Positions 8,096 to 17,285 of a stretch of 64,000 nucleotides of DNA are shown in pieces. The stretch is from NCBI RefSeq assembly GCF_947331435.1, contig NZ_CAMZOF010000011.1:62001-126000 (forward strand), given 5' to 3'. The notes below the pieces were generated by a model. The model had not been told where the DNA came from, did not search any database, and saw only the letters and a list, made by a program, of their open reading frames with translations. The translations under genes and the position numbers were made by a program. Position 1 is the first letter of the stretch, and each line of letters opens with the position of its first letter. This DNA is from Pelagibius sp. Alg239-R121 (GTDB lineage Bacteria; Pseudomonadota; Alphaproteobacteria; Kiloniellales; Kiloniellaceae).

Positions 8096-9571
8096 TCAAA
8101 GCGCAGCGAAGAAGGTCAGAAAAACCGCTACAATGCCATAGGAAATCAGGCTGTAGACCCCATTCCAATGCCAGGACAGGGTTGTTCCTGCAATACCCGT
8201 GACGCGGGCAAGAACCAAAGAAGTTGCACTGAAAGGCGATCCAATCAGGTTCAAGCCCCAGCCCATCACCAGCGCGAACCCGAGCACAGTCGGGTCCAGG
8301 CCTAGCTGTGGCAAGGCCGAGAAAAGACTTCCCAGGAAGGTCACGACGAGCATGGAGGGAATTGCAAGATTGGACGCCAGCGGCACGATCGCCGCGACGG
8401 CCAAATAAATCGCCAAGGGTGGAATACCGTCCAGTCCGATCCAAGCAGCCAGCGCCTGCGCATCAGTGAGCCCCGCCGCCATGATGCCCGAATAGCCGGC
8501 GACCGAAAGCGTGAGTGCCTCGGGCGAGCTATTGGGAATGGATTGAGTGACGATCTCGCGGCCGCGAAGAATCGTGGCCCGCCATCCATCCTTTTGTTTC
8601 CGGTGTTGTAACCATACCCATACGGCCGTCACGACAGGCGCCGTCAGCATCAGAGCGGGCACGGTCGCGCTGCCCGTCGACAGGATGATTGCGCTGCTCA
8701 TAAGGCCCAGGGCAAGGCAGACCATTGCAAAGCGGAAGAAATCGGCTTTTGGGAAGGCAAGCGGGTTTGGCGTCGGCAGCTGCCCGAGCGCCGCCAGCCG
8801 GGCGCGAATGCGCGCGCCGCGCACACGGTCCTCGAGCCAGCCGGCCAGGAAAAAGATCAGTGTGATCCCTGCCCCCATGGCCGCCATACGCCCAGCCTGA
8901 ACCCCTGTCAGAACCAGAGGAACAAAGGCTTGGGTAATGGCGGTCGGTGACCAGGCAATTATCCACGAGAACCCCCGTGTCAGCGCCGACATCTGCCGCC
9001 GTTCCCGAATCGCTGTGATCTCGGAACTCCCGGTCTGCTGTGTCATGGCCGCATCGTCCTGCTCCGCCCGCACACCGCGCTGGATCAGGGGACCGAGCAA
9101 GCTTAGACACCCGAAATTCAGGATGACGCCGAGCAGGTGCCCGCCGGTTTGCAGCGCCAGATACCGCCGGCCCGGCGGCTGCCGGGTGAGATAGCGGCCG
9201 ACCGCGAGAACTGATGGGGAAGTCACGGCACCATCGCGCAACAAGGCCAGTAAAATCATGAAGGCCGCCAGGAAGGAAGCGCGGTCCAGAGCTTTACCGA
9301 CCATGGGAACCACGTCGGATCGGGTCGCGATCGCAGCGACCGTCAGAACCACTGCCAGCGAGAGCAGAAAGAATTCACGGAGCCGGAAGTACTCGCGGCC
9401 AAGAATCGCAAAAGCGATCAATGCCATCGAGGCAACCGAGCCTCCAAAATGCAGGTTCAAGTAAAGTTTCGAAAGCACGCCACCGCAGACGACCAGCAAG
9501 CAAATTGCTACAACCTCGCTGTTTTCGGTCTGTCTTTGCGACTCCAAGGCTTCGCCGGGTTCCTTATGCAT
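8096..9571 (-). CDS. Multi-pass membrane protein, possible transporter of unknown family
   Basis: The 491-residue protein has roughly 11-12 predicted hydrophobic segments and a hydrophilic loop near residues 180-200. I do not recognise a named family. Repeated helix-hairpin text with small residues (GLNLIGSPFSATSLVLARVTG; GFSWIIAWSPTAITQAF) resembles the re-entrant loops of ion-transporter superfamily carriers such as the CitM/ArsB-type proteins, but this is only an impression. It lies downstream of nothing on its strand and diverges from the DadA-like oxidoreductase at 9772 across 200 bp, so co-regulation with amino-acid catabolism is plausible. No strong ribosome-binding site is seen at the ATG. 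Confidence 0.8.
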   Translation of the reverse strand: MHKEPGEALESQRQTENSEVVAICLLVVCGGVLSKLYLNLHFGGSVASMALIAFAILGREYFRLREFFLLSLAVVLTVAAIATRSDVVPMVGKALDRASFLAAFMILLALLRDGAVTSPSVLAVGRYLTRQPPGRRYLALQTGGHLLGVILNFGCLSLLGPLIQRGVRAEQDDAAMTQQTGSSEITAIRERRQMSALTRGFSWIIAWSPTAITQAFVPLVLTGVQAGRMAAMGAGITLIFFLAGWLEDRVRGARIRARLAALGQLPTPNPLAFPKADFFRFAMVCLALGLMSSAIILSTGSATVPALMLTAPVVTAVWVWLQHRKQKDGWRATILRGREIVTQSIPNSSPEALTLSVAGYSGIMAAGLTDAQALAAWIGLDGIPPLAIYLAVAAIVPLASNLAIPSMLVVTFLGSLFSALPQLGLDPTVLGFALVMGWGLNLIGSPFSATSLVLARVTGIAGTTLSWHWNGVYSLISYGIVAVFLTFFAAL

Positions 9572-9771
9572 TTTCAGCGATATAGCAGCTTAGCCGGAAA
9601 CGGTCAGCAACTACCTCCCTGGCTGCGGCCTCAACGGCCTGCAAAGGTGATTCTGTTCGCAAAGGACTTGTTTCGCACCGTAATTTGGTTTCACATCTCG
9701 GGTGTCCACCTCGGGTGGCAAAGAGACGGACCGATTCCGGTCACAAATACAAACGACACTGGACAAGACCC

Positions 9772-10890
9772 ATGAGCGACAGCGCAACCTATGACGTTGC
9801 GATTATAGGTGGCGGCATTGCAGGCGCCGGGGCCGGGGCAATGCTGGCGGATAAATGCCGCTGCGTGATTCTGGAATCCGAAGAGCAGCCAGGCTATCAC
9901 TCGACCGGCCGGTCGGCGGCAACTTTCATCCTCAATTACGGTAATGCTCCGATCCGCGCACTGACGCGGGCGAGTGAGAGCTTCTTCATTGCACCTCCGC
10001 GACACATCAGCGAGCACTCCCTGCTCAGCCCGCGCGGACACTTGGCGCTGGCCGAAGAAGGTGGACGGGCGCACCTCGATGCTCATCTCCAGGAGTCGCA
10101 GGGGCTAGAGGAAGTTTCGTCAGAGAGTGCCGTCGCCAAAGTCCCGATTTTGCGCCGGGAACCAATTCTCGCTGCCGCCTACGAAGCGGACGCCCGCGAT
10201 ATCGATGTCAACAGCCTGCACCAAGGCTGGCTACGGCAGTTCAAGCGGGCCGGTGGTGAAATCCGTACCAAAGCCCAAGTCACACAGCTCGCCCAAAAAG
10301 GCGGTCTCTGGGAGTTGGAAACACCAGATGGAACGCTGTGCGCCAAGACAGTAATCAACGCCGCCGGGGCCTGGGCTGACAAAGTTGCCGGGTTGGCTGG
10401 ATTGACGCCTGTGGGGCTCACCCCCATGCGTAGGAGCATTGCTGTCATTCCCGCCCCTGCCGGTCACGACGTCATGACCTGGCCTCTGGTCAGCGACGTC
10501 CAGGAACGCTGGTACATGAAACCGGATGCGGGACAGCTTTTCGTCTCGCCGGCAGACGAGGATCCCGTCGAACCTCACGATGTCTTTGCCGATGACATGG
10601 TTCTGGCCGAAGGCCTGCATCGCTTTGAGACCGCAACTTCTGTCGAGGTGACTCGAGTTTTACGCTCTTGGGCCGGTCTGCGGACTTTTGCCCCGGACCG
10701 CACGCCGGTGGTCGGCTTCGACCCGTCGGCAGAGAATTTTTTCTGGTTGGCGGGTCAGGGCGGATACGGCATCCAGACCTCTCCGGCGATTTCACAAGTC
10801 GCCGCGGCTCTCATCACGAAGCAGCCGACAGCGGAAATAGTTTCAGATGAAACTATCGTCGCATTGTCTCCCGCACGTTTCAGAAACTAA
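9772..10890 (+). CDS. FAD-dependent oxidoreductase, DadA/glycine-oxidase-like
   Basis: The 372-residue product has an N-terminal Rossmann FAD-binding motif (IIGGGIAGAGAG) and the DAO-fold middle (NAAGAWADKVAGLAG). The C-terminal flavin segment GLRTFAPDRTPVVGFDP...GQGGYGIQ is typical of D-amino-acid or sarcosine-type dehydrogenases. Such enzymes oxidise an amine to an imine. RidA follows 59 bp later, which fits the need to hydrolyse the reactive imine. With arginase and ornithine aminotransferase nearby, an opine or D-amino acid yielding arginine or ornithine is a reasonable guess at the substrate. The ATG at 9772 is chosen because upstream codons lack family similarity. Confidence 0.9.
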   Translation: MSDSATYDVAIIGGGIAGAGAGAMLADKCRCVILESEEQPGYHSTGRSAATFILNYGNAPIRALTRASESFFIAPPRHISEHSLLSPRGHLALAEEGGRAHLDAHLQESQGLEEVSSESAVAKVPILRREPILAAAYEADARDIDVNSLHQGWLRQFKRAGGEIRTKAQVTQLAQKGGLWELETPDGTLCAKTVINAAGAWADKVAGLAGLTPVGLTPMRRSIAVIPAPAGHDVMTWPLVSDVQERWYMKPDAGQLFVSPADEDPVEPHDVFADDMVLAEGLHRFETATSVEVTRVLRSWAGLRTFAPDRTPVVGFDPSAENFFWLAGQGGYGIQTSPAISQVAAALITKQPTAEIVSDETIVALSPARFRN

Positions 10891-10949
10891 CCGCGAATTC
10901 GCCAATCGCACTCCAGCCAAATACACTTCAACCGAAAAGGAACAATTCC

Positions 10950-11300
10950 ATGAGCATTCGCAGACTCGAATCCGGACCCCGCATGAGTCAGGCCGTTATC
11001 CATAACGGGACGGTATATCTGGCCGGTCAGGTCGGCGCTCCAGGTCAGAGCGTGACCGCGCAAACCACTGCCATCCTTGAAAGCATCGACCGGTTGCTGG
11101 GCGAGGCCGGCTCCAGCAAAGCACGCATCCTTCAAGCCACGATCTGGCTGGATTCCATGAACGACTTCGCCGAGATGAACGCGGTCTGGGACGCCTGGGT
11201 CGATTCGGCCAACCCGCCCGCCCGTGCAGCAGGCGAATCACGTCTGGCGAAACCCGACTTCAAGGTCGAAATCATCATCGTGGCAGCAGTCAACGATTAA
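10950..11300 (+). CDS. ridA: RidA-family enamine/imine deaminase
   Basis: The 116-residue YjgF/YER057c/UK114 protein has the motifs VYLAGQVG, QTTAILESIDRLLGEAGSS and the C-terminal ESRLAKPDFKVEIIIVAAV. Family members hydrolyse reactive imines and enamines to keto acids in the cytosol; the catalytic arginine of the canonical form lies in the ARAAGESRLAKP region here (R in ESRL). It follows the FAD oxidase with an AAGGAA ribosome-binding site and probably removes its product imine. It belongs to a RidA subfamily outside the archetype because the usual CVEVAR ending is replaced. Confidence 0.92.
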   Translation: MSIRRLESGPRMSQAVIHNGTVYLAGQVGAPGQSVTAQTTAILESIDRLLGEAGSSKARILQATIWLDSMNDFAEMNAVWDAWVDSANPPARAAGESRLAKPDFKVEIIIVAAVND

Positions 11301-11312
11301 CAGGAATGTTAG

Positions 11313-11347
11313 GCGCCGCAGAGCAGTACTCTTGCCTTCTGCGGCGC
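11313..11347 (+). terminator. Strong hairpin after ridA
   Basis: A perfect 10-bp stem, GCGCCGCAGA with TCTGCGGCGC, has a 15-base loop and starts 12 bases after the ridA stop. There is no T tract, so it may act as a processing or stability element rather than a classic terminator. Confidence 0.55.
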
Positions 11348-11427
11348 TGACACCCAGACGAGAAAGGAAAACAAGCATCGACTTCCCAAGCTCCACCCCC
11401 ATATGGCAGGGAACTTTGGAGGTTGTC

Positions 11428-11901
11428 ATGCTTCGAAAAACGTCATCCCAAGGAGCTGTAAGCTGTTTGGTCGCCCTTCTGGTCTCGCTCTCCGTATTCG
11501 TTAAGCCGGTGGCTGCCATCATGGCCAGTCCGGAAAACATATTCCGGCAAGCCAGCATGACCGAGTTCTTCTCCATCAGAGAAATCACAAAGCTACGGCC
11601 CTTCAACGACAGGGATCCGATCGAGGTCTCGATCAGCGACATTGGATCCGAGCACGCGCGATACCTTCTCGTCCGCTTCTGCAATTTCAAAGAAGAAAAG
11701 CCCTGTCCAACAGCCTTTTTCATCAACGGCATCACGGATGAGAGCTTTCACGGGCTGGGACTCTTCCCTGCGAAGGCGTCTTGGAGTGACCGCATCTATC
11801 GAACCTGTGAAGTCTGCGGCGAGATAAAGATGCTTGTATTTTTCGGACCGGAGGACTCCAGCAACTCGGTTGGCTTCTCGCCAAACGGCATCTTCTTTTA
11901 A
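11428..11901 (+). CDS. Exported hypothetical protein
   Basis: I do not recognise this 157-residue protein. It starts MLRKTSSQGAVSC with a Sec signal peptide ending near KPVAA-IMA, supported by GGAGG eight bases before the ATG. The mature part carries four cysteines in two groups (CNFKEEKPC and CEVCG), likely disulfides in the periplasm. The frame is open upstream into the end of ridA but without signal character. It converges on the multicopper oxidase with 10 bases between stops. Confidence 0.65.
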   Translation: MLRKTSSQGAVSCLVALLVSLSVFVKPVAAIMASPENIFRQASMTEFFSIREITKLRPFNDRDPIEVSISDIGSEHARYLLVRFCNFKEEKPCPTAFFINGITDESFHGLGLFPAKASWSDRIYRTCEVCGEIKMLVFFGPEDSSNSVGFSPNGIFF

Positions 11902-11911
11902 AGTTTGAAAT

Positions 11912-13312
11912 TCAAACCACCTTCACATAGCCCGTCAGGCCGCTCTTCTGATGTTCGATGACGTGGCAATGAAAGACCCAGTCGCCGGGATTGTCGGCGA
12001 CCAAGGCCACTTCCATCTGCTCCTGGGGCAACAAGAGCGCTGTGTCGGTCACAAGGGGCATAAGCTTGCGCTGGTTGGAGCGTAAGAGTTTGAAACTCAT
12101 GCCGTGCAGGTGAATGGGATGACTGTTCGGGGTCTCGTTGATCAGCCGGAAGATATAGCTCTGCCCCTGCTTCAGGACTGCGAGCGGCCCGCCGGGATCG
12201 GGAACGTCGCCGGGCCAGGGCACGCGGTTGATGGCCCAGAAGGTATACCCCAGTGTTCCGCAGATGCTTTCCACACCCGACTTCTCGGCCGACCAGGAAA
12301 AGGTGAAGGGGATCGTGGTCGCGTTGGCCAGATCCGGTTCCGGCACCGGATTTGGCGGCAGAGGCCTCAACTCCTTGAGGGAACGGTTAAAATCGACTCC
12401 CAAGGTAACCAGCTCGGCCAGTAATCGGGGGCCGGCACCGCTTTCGGTCTCGACCCGCAGCACCTGTCCTTCCCGGTTTGGCAGCCGGATCGCCAGGTCC
12501 ATGCGCTGCCCGGCGCCCAGGGGATAAACCGTCAGCGGGAAGGGTCTGGGGACAGGATTCGCGTCCAGGGCAATGACCTGTGCATCCGCGCCATCGATCT
12601 TGATTCGATAGATTCGGGTCACGTCGGTCGCGGCGAGGCGCAGGCGCAGCAGGCCTCCGGTCGGCACGACATAACGTGGCTCAACCTGCCAGTTGGTGGT
12701 CATGACGGTGCCGAGCGTGCCGCCCCGCGCGGCGTTGCGTGGCTTGAACTGGCGGATGAACTGACCATCATCGCCGAGCCTGAAATCCCGCAGGTTCAAG
12801 GGCAGGTCCTGATCGAAGCCGGGGTCCTCCGGCTCCGCCACGATCAGCAGACCTGTCAATCCTTTTCCCATTTGTTCCAAGGTGTTGCAGTGCGGGTGAT
12901 ACCAGAATGTCCCTGCATCGGGCGGCGTGAAGTGGTAGCGAAAACTCTCGTTCGTGTAGACGTAGGGCTGGGTCAGAAATGGTACACCGTCGACCGCATT
13001 GGGAATGCGCAGGCCGTGCCAGTGAATGGTCGTGGCTTCCTCGAGACCGTTCAGCAGCTCTGCGGCAAAGGGTTCATCCTGCTTCATGCGCAGGACCGGC
13101 GCCGGCCCCTCCACGCCATAAGACATCATGCCCCGGGTCATCGTACCGGGCAGGAGAGAATGATCAAGCCTTTGAGGTTTCAGAAGAATACCGGCTGAAG
13201 CTTCATTGGCGAAGGCAACCCGGTCCGCCGTCAGTTCAGCCAGACCGACACCCGATGCCGCCGCCCCTGCGCCGACCACACCGGCCGCGACGAACTCCCG
13301 TCTCGTCAACAT
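11912..13312 (-). CDS. Multicopper oxidase (laccase-like) with twin-arginine signal
   Basis: All four copper motifs are present in the 466-residue product: HWHG (97-100), HPH (139-141), HPIHLH (398-403) and HCHVIEH (448-454). The residue at the type-1 axial position is leucine (459), as in higher-potential laccases. The N-terminus MLTRREFVAAGVVGAG carries a Tat-type RR motif. Three cupredoxin domains are expected. The enzyme would oxidise phenols, Cu(I) or Mn(II) in the periplasm using oxygen; there is no methionine-rich insert typical of CueO. The start at 13312 places the RR motif at residues 4-5; the frame remains open upstream but without family character. Confidence 0.93.
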   Translation of the reverse strand: MLTRREFVAAGVVGAGAAASGVGLAELTADRVAFANEASAGILLKPQRLDHSLLPGTMTRGMMSYGVEGPAPVLRMKQDEPFAAELLNGLEEATTIHWHGLRIPNAVDGVPFLTQPYVYTNESFRYHFTPPDAGTFWYHPHCNTLEQMGKGLTGLLIVAEPEDPGFDQDLPLNLRDFRLGDDGQFIRQFKPRNAARGGTLGTVMTTNWQVEPRYVVPTGGLLRLRLAATDVTRIYRIKIDGADAQVIALDANPVPRPFPLTVYPLGAGQRMDLAIRLPNREGQVLRVETESGAGPRLLAELVTLGVDFNRSLKELRPLPPNPVPEPDLANATTIPFTFSWSAEKSGVESICGTLGYTFWAINRVPWPGDVPDPGGPLAVLKQGQSYIFRLINETPNSHPIHLHGMSFKLLRSNQRKLMPLVTDTALLLPQEQMEVALVADNPGDWVFHCHVIEHQKSGLTGYVKVV

Positions 13313-13787
13313 AACGGCACTGCTTTTTCCTAAAATTGCGAATGAGAAGAGTTCACAACAAAAAGGGCGGGCAGAAAAGGGATAATGGGGATGAACGGAA
13401 ATGCTGCGACGAAATGACCTGCAATTGTCGCGGCGGAACCAATCCCAGGTGGAGATCTGTTTTTCGCACAGGAGATAGCTTTGACCAACTCTTTTCGCCG
13501 GACAGCCACAAGCTTTCTTCGCCACCAACCTGCGGCTAGCTCACGAGCCTCTAGGGCCACCAGTTCGCGCCACCAAAGTTCAGGTCATCGCATGACGCTT
13601 GACTCGCCTTGTAACCTGTTTTACTTGTTACCATATCAACTATACCGCTGACGGTAAATATCACCTACGCCGCATTGCCCAACAACCGGCCGGCAGGAAG
13701 GTTTTAGAGTTGAGCTATACGGGCCTGAGGATGCGTCGAAGACGCCTGAGCTGGCTTTGTTTCTAATTTTTGAAAAGAACTTTTTCA
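13313..13787. other. Intergenic region between divergent oxidase and VPLP-type protein genes
   Basis: No gene is supported here. The stretch holds the two divergent promoters. It contains a short inverted repeat GTAAC/GTTAC (about 13611-13631) that could be an operator, and a GCGTC-GAA-GACGC mini-hairpin (about 13731-13745) in the probable 5' leader of the downstream gene. Confidence 0.4.
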
Positions 13788-14549
13788 ATGGCATCGTTCA
13801 ATTTTACAGCCCGGGCCGCACTCGCGTTCGCGAGCATGGCTCTTTTGCCGGTGCCGGCCGGGGCCGTCATCATGACATTCAACAACGAGGGAGCCTTTGA
13901 CGCTGCGGTGAACGGCGCCGAACTGGTGCAGGATCCCTTCAGCAAACCGATTCCTGGCGTGCTCGAAATCGTCCTGGACAGCGGAGTCGTCTCGACGAAT
14001 TCCTCTAACTCGATTATCCCAACGCACAACTCGGTCATCGTTTCCGGGGAGGCCGGCGGGTTTTACAACAACTCCGTCAGCAACGAGTTCAACACACTCA
14101 CCGAATTCATCACTTGGACCTTTCCAATGCCCGTGATCGGGTTCGGCTTTGACCTCTCCGACGCGTCCATCGGCGACCTGCAGGTCTCCTTCGACGGTGG
14201 AAACGGGCTCGAGGACTTTATTTTCACGGACGTCAATTTTTTGACCACAACGACGGGTTTTGTCGGCTTCGTCGCGGATATGGCCTATGACAGCTTTGTC
14301 ATCTCCAACGCCATCCCACTTTCGACCTACAGCTTTTCGATCGACAACCTCGTGTTCGCGAAGGCCGCCCCCTCCGCCGCCGTGCCGTTGCCGACGACAT
14401 TGCCGCTTACTCTCTTCGGGATCGGTGAGCTTTTATGGTTTGCGCGGGCCAGGGGGTTGCCGGGGCGCGATCTGCGAGCAAGCTTAACGGAACGACTGCT
14501 CAAGCACTGTGATCGTGGTAAGGCTATTGGAAACAAAACGGCAAGCTGA
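13788..14549 (+). CDS. Exported protein with a degenerate VPLP/PEP-CTERM-like sorting signal
   Basis: The 253-residue protein has a Sec signal (LAFASMALLPVPAGA) and a beta-rich mature domain. Its C-terminal tripartite signal reads VPLPTTLPLTLFGIGELLWFARARG. It is a paralogue of the protein at 20664, sharing MTFxN, GGFYxNSV, FPMPxIGFGF, FDGGNGLE and SxxxSIDNLVFAKA. Unlike that copy, the membrane segment is broken by glutamate (GIGELLWF), the basic cluster is ARAR rather than ARRR, and about 30 extra residues follow. Exosortase processing may therefore be lost. No exosortase gene is in the window. Start chosen at ATG 13788; a TTG six codons earlier is possible. Confidence 0.75.
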   Translation: MASFNFTARAALAFASMALLPVPAGAVIMTFNNEGAFDAAVNGAELVQDPFSKPIPGVLEIVLDSGVVSTNSSNSIIPTHNSVIVSGEAGGFYNNSVSNEFNTLTEFITWTFPMPVIGFGFDLSDASIGDLQVSFDGGNGLEDFIFTDVNFLTTTTGFVGFVADMAYDSFVISNAIPLSTYSFSIDNLVFAKAAPSAAVPLPTTLPLTLFGIGELLWFARARGLPGRDLRASLTERLLKHCDRGKAIGNKTAS

Positions 14550-14558
14550 CGGACCAAG

Positions 14559-15116
14559 ATGAAAAGAGCCTTCGAATTCTGTGCTGGGTCACTGTCCCTG
14601 AACCTGGTCGATACCCTCGCAGGCCGGACAAACGAGCCGACCGAGTTGCTGGTGGCGCCGGAAGATCTGCGCCTCTGGCTGCAGGCGGCGGGCTTCGGTC
14701 ACGACTTCGAGCTTGGGCAAACGCAGCTCGAATCTGTCAAAGACCTCCGCGAAGCTGCCTTCGGCCTGCTGTCCACCGCGGTGGACAAGAAGAGCCCGTT
14801 GGAAGATCAGGTCACCCTTTTGAATGAGTGGTCGGCCCACAAGGACTTCCGGCCACGGTTCGAAGAGGGCGAGCTTGTCATGGTAAGCGACCATCCCTTC
14901 GAGTCGATCATGGCAATGATCGCGGCGAATGCCTTGCTGCTTCTGGAGAGTAACAGGGTTTCGCGGCTGCGCCGCTGCTGCGAATGCGAGATGCTGTTTG
15001 TCGATCTGTCGCGCCCGGGCAAACGGCGATGGTGCTCGTCGTCCTCGGGCTGCGGCAACCGCGCGAAGGTGCGCCGGCACCGCGCCAGAAAACGTGCGGA
15101 AATGAGCGGCGACTGA
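14559..15116 (+). CDS. CGNR zinc-finger transcription regulator with ABATE domain
   Basis: The N-terminal part (SLSLNLVDTLAGR...EDLRLWLQAAG) matches the ABATE stress-response domain. The C-terminal CGNR finger has CCEC, a tryptophan-cysteine (RRWCSSSSGCGNR) and a basic tail KVRRHRARKRAE. It has 185 residues, the normal length. Proteins of this family are presumed DNA-binding regulators of stress or catabolic genes. It starts 10 bases after the sorting-signal protein and may be co-transcribed with it. Confidence 0.88.
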   Translation: MKRAFEFCAGSLSLNLVDTLAGRTNEPTELLVAPEDLRLWLQAAGFGHDFELGQTQLESVKDLREAAFGLLSTAVDKKSPLEDQVTLLNEWSAHKDFRPRFEEGELVMVSDHPFESIMAMIAANALLLLESNRVSRLRRCCECEMLFVDLSRPGKRRWCSSSSGCGNRAKVRRHRARKRAEMSGD

Positions 15117-15210
15117 CCCCGCATTAAGACCGAATGACGACAATTAACTGATCGGTACGAAGCGTTCAGAAAAGGCGCCTTGGCAGTGGCCAGCGGCGGG
15201 AGGAATAACT

Positions 15211-15462
15211 ATGGCTTTGGGTAGCAGTGAAAAGCGGGTCTGCTTCGATTTCGAGGTGGACTTCTCCAACGGCGGCGGCATCCAGGGGCAAGGCTTCCGA
15301 CTCGACATCGAGGGAGACGACATCGCCGATGTGGCGCTGGCCGATTATCTGGTCCGCGACATGCGCCTGTTGATGGTGGGCGCAGTACGCATTCTCAACA
15401 AACGCATCGTTAGCGAACCGCACAAGCGCGAGGCGGCCGCCCCGGTCCCGGCCGCTCGCTAG
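15211..15462 (+). CDS. Small conserved-looking hypothetical protein
   Basis: The protein has 83 residues and no recognised family. It starts 94 bases after the CGNR gene with a good GGGAGGAAT site. The composition is soluble and acidic in the first half (CFDFEVDFSNGGGIQ, LDIEGDD) and ends in an Ala/Pro-rich tail. The core LADYLVRDMRLLMVGAVRI looks like a packed amphipathic helix. It has strong coding character and a clear ribosome-binding site. Confidence 0.6.
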   Translation: MALGSSEKRVCFDFEVDFSNGGGIQGQGFRLDIEGDDIADVALADYLVRDMRLLMVGAVRILNKRIVSEPHKREAAAPVPAAR

Positions 15463-15471
15463 GTGAGTTGA

Positions 15472-15499
15472 CCGTGGAAGCCCGGGGACCGCTTCACGG
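15472..15499. terminator. Hairpin between convergent genes
   Basis: A 9-bp stem with one bulged G pairs CCGTG(G)AAGC with GCTTCACGG. It lies between the convergent small protein gene and the peptide-binding protein gene, where it could act in both directions. There is no T tract. Confidence 0.4.
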
Positions 15500-15503
15500 C
15501 CCC

Positions 15504-17222
15504 TCAGGCATCGTCGAGCCAGACCTTGTTGAACTGGTGATACCGGGTCGGATGACCTTCGTAACCCTTCACCTTGTCGAGCGTCGCGGTGAAGACCGAG
15601 CGGAAGAAGGGCTGCACCATGACAGCGTCATCCTGGAGGATCTTCTGGACCTTCGCCATGGCCTTGCGCCGCTCGCCGACATCCAGGATCGCGCCAGCCT
15701 CGTCGAGCGCCTTGTCGAACTCCGGATTGCTGTAGTCGGATTCGTTCCAGGGCACGCCGCTCCGGTAGGCCAGATTCAATATCATCACGCCGAGCGGGCG
15801 GTGGGTCCAGAGCGTCAGACTGAAAGGCGCGTCGAGCCAGACTTCCCAGTACTGCGGCGCAGGCATCACGTTGACATTGATCCTGATACCCGCAGGCGCC
15901 GCCATTTCCCGCATCGCCTGCACCTGCGCGCTTTCCCACTGACCATCTGTGTTGCCGACATTACAGGTCACTTCGACCCCATCGGGATAGCCGGCATCGG
16001 CCAGCAGTTTCCTGGCCTTGTCGTAATCCACACTCTGGGCCGGCAGTTTGGCGTACTCGGGATGAATCTCAGCCACATGGTGGTTCTCGCCGACCGCCCC
16101 CAGGTTACGATGCGACAACTCAAGCAACTTGGCATTATCGCAACAGGCCGCAAGTGCCTGGCGGACCCGCACATCGTCGAAGGGTTTCTCCGTCACCTTC
16201 ATCCGCATCACACCTGTTTGAGCGGTGACAGACTCGTGGATTGTCACACCGGGGATACGCTCCACCACGTCGAGCGCCGAGATATCGAGACGGTAAACCA
16301 CATCGACCTGTTTCGATGCCAGTGCCCCCATAATGGCGTTGCCGTCGCTGCCCGTGTCGATATAGCGGATTTCATCCAGATAAACGTCACCACCCCAATA
16401 GGGTTCCTTCCGTCGCCGCAATATCGCCTGCTGACCGATTGAGAATTCCGCCAGTTCGAAAGGACCGGTCCCGATAGGATTTTTCGAAAAATCCCCACCC
16501 TCTTCCTCGAACCGCCGATGCACGATCGCAGTCGGGTAGTTGTAGAGGTTCTCGGGAATCGACAGCTCGGCCTGATTGAGATTGAGACGGACCGTGTGAT
16601 CGTCGACCTTCTCGACGGCCCCCTTGGTCATCCGCTGTTCGGTGACCGGATTTCCGTCATCGTCCTTCTTACCGCTGTCGGTGACCTCGGTCATCGACTT
16701 GAACAGCCCGATGTTCGACGAGCCGGTTTCCGGGTCGAGCCAGCGCGTGAAGTTGAAGACCACGTCGTCGGCATTGAAGTCGTCGCCATTGGACCATTTG
16801 ATGCCCTGGCGCAGCTTGAAGGTCCAGGTTTTCAGGTCCTCCGACGCTTCCCAGCTCTCGGCAAGATACGGCCGCGTGATGTTATCCGGTCCGGTGATGG
16901 TCAGGTACTCGACGACATGACGGGCGACATTGGACTTTTGCGCCCAATCGAAGGTGGCGGGGTCGGTCATCTCCTGCACTTCCATCGCGACTTTCAGCGA
17001 CCCGCCCTGCTTCGGCGTGCCTTCCGCCTTAGCGACCGGCACCGCATCTTCACCGGTGATCTCTCCAAGTAAACCGTAGGCGGCCGTCGCAGATACGCCT
17101 AGCAGCGTTGCGGTCTGCAGGAATTCGCGCCGGTCTACCGCACCCTTGCGAAGCTGCGCGCAGAGCTCCGGAACGTAAGAGTGAACTTTTTTGCTCTCTT
17201 CTTTGATCGACTCTTTACTCAT
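15504..17222 (-). CDS. ABC transporter substrate-binding protein, family 5 (peptide/opine type), orphan
   Basis: The 572-residue protein is of the DppA/OppA type (SBP_bac_5). It shows [36 protein letters not shown] (split here as TWTFKLRQG and NADDVVFN), NPIGTGPF and [10 protein letters not shown]. The N-terminus has a long hydrophilic stretch followed by [13 protein letters not shown], a Tat-like signal. It would bind peptides or a related solute in the periplasm. No permease or ATPase lies nearby, so it must share a remote transporter or act as a sensor. GGGAGAT precedes the ATG. A second orphan binding protein gene lies immediately upstream. Confidence 0.92.
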   Translation of the reverse strand: MSKESIKEESKKVHSYVPELCAQLRKGAVDRREFLQTATLLGVSATAAYGLLGEITGEDAVPVAKAEGTPKQGGSLKVAMEVQEMTDPATFDWAQKSNVARHVVEYLTITGPDNITRPYLAESWEASEDLKTWTFKLRQGIKWSNGDDFNADDVVFNFTRWLDPETGSSNIGLFKSMTEVTDSGKKDDDGNPVTEQRMTKGAVEKVDDHTVRLNLNQAELSIPENLYNYPTAIVHRRFEEEGGDFSKNPIGTGPFELAEFSIGQQAILRRRKEPYWGGDVYLDEIRYIDTGSDGNAIMGALASKQVDVVYRLDISALDVVERIPGVTIHESVTAQTGVMRMKVTEKPFDDVRVRQALAACCDNAKLLELSHRNLGAVGENHHVAEIHPEYAKLPAQSVDYDKARKLLADAGYPDGVEVTCNVGNTDGQWESAQVQAMREMAAPAGIRINVNVMPAPQYWEVWLDAPFSLTLWTHRPLGVMILNLAYRSGVPWNESDYSNPEFDKALDEAGAILDVGERRKAMAKVQKILQDDAVMVQPFFRSVFTATLDKVKGYEGHPTRYHQFNKVWLDDA

Positions 17223-17285
17223 CTCAATCTCCCAATTCCTGTTGGGTGTGTCGTTCAGGATCGTCTCGTGGAGCTGGCCGCTGGT

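Noticed and set aside
7034-8305. Plus-strand 423-codon frame opposite the TRAP binding protein
   Set aside because: It is the antisense of a clear DctP gene and has no family features or ribosome-binding site.
13604-13640. Possible TetR-type operator (GTAAC/GTTAC)
   Set aside because: The half-sites are only 5 bp with a wide spacer and no nearby TetR gene; mentioned in the gap entry but not called separately.
15468-16442. Plus-strand 324-codon frame opposite the family-5 binding protein
   Set aside because: Antisense of a well-supported gene; no domain or start signal.
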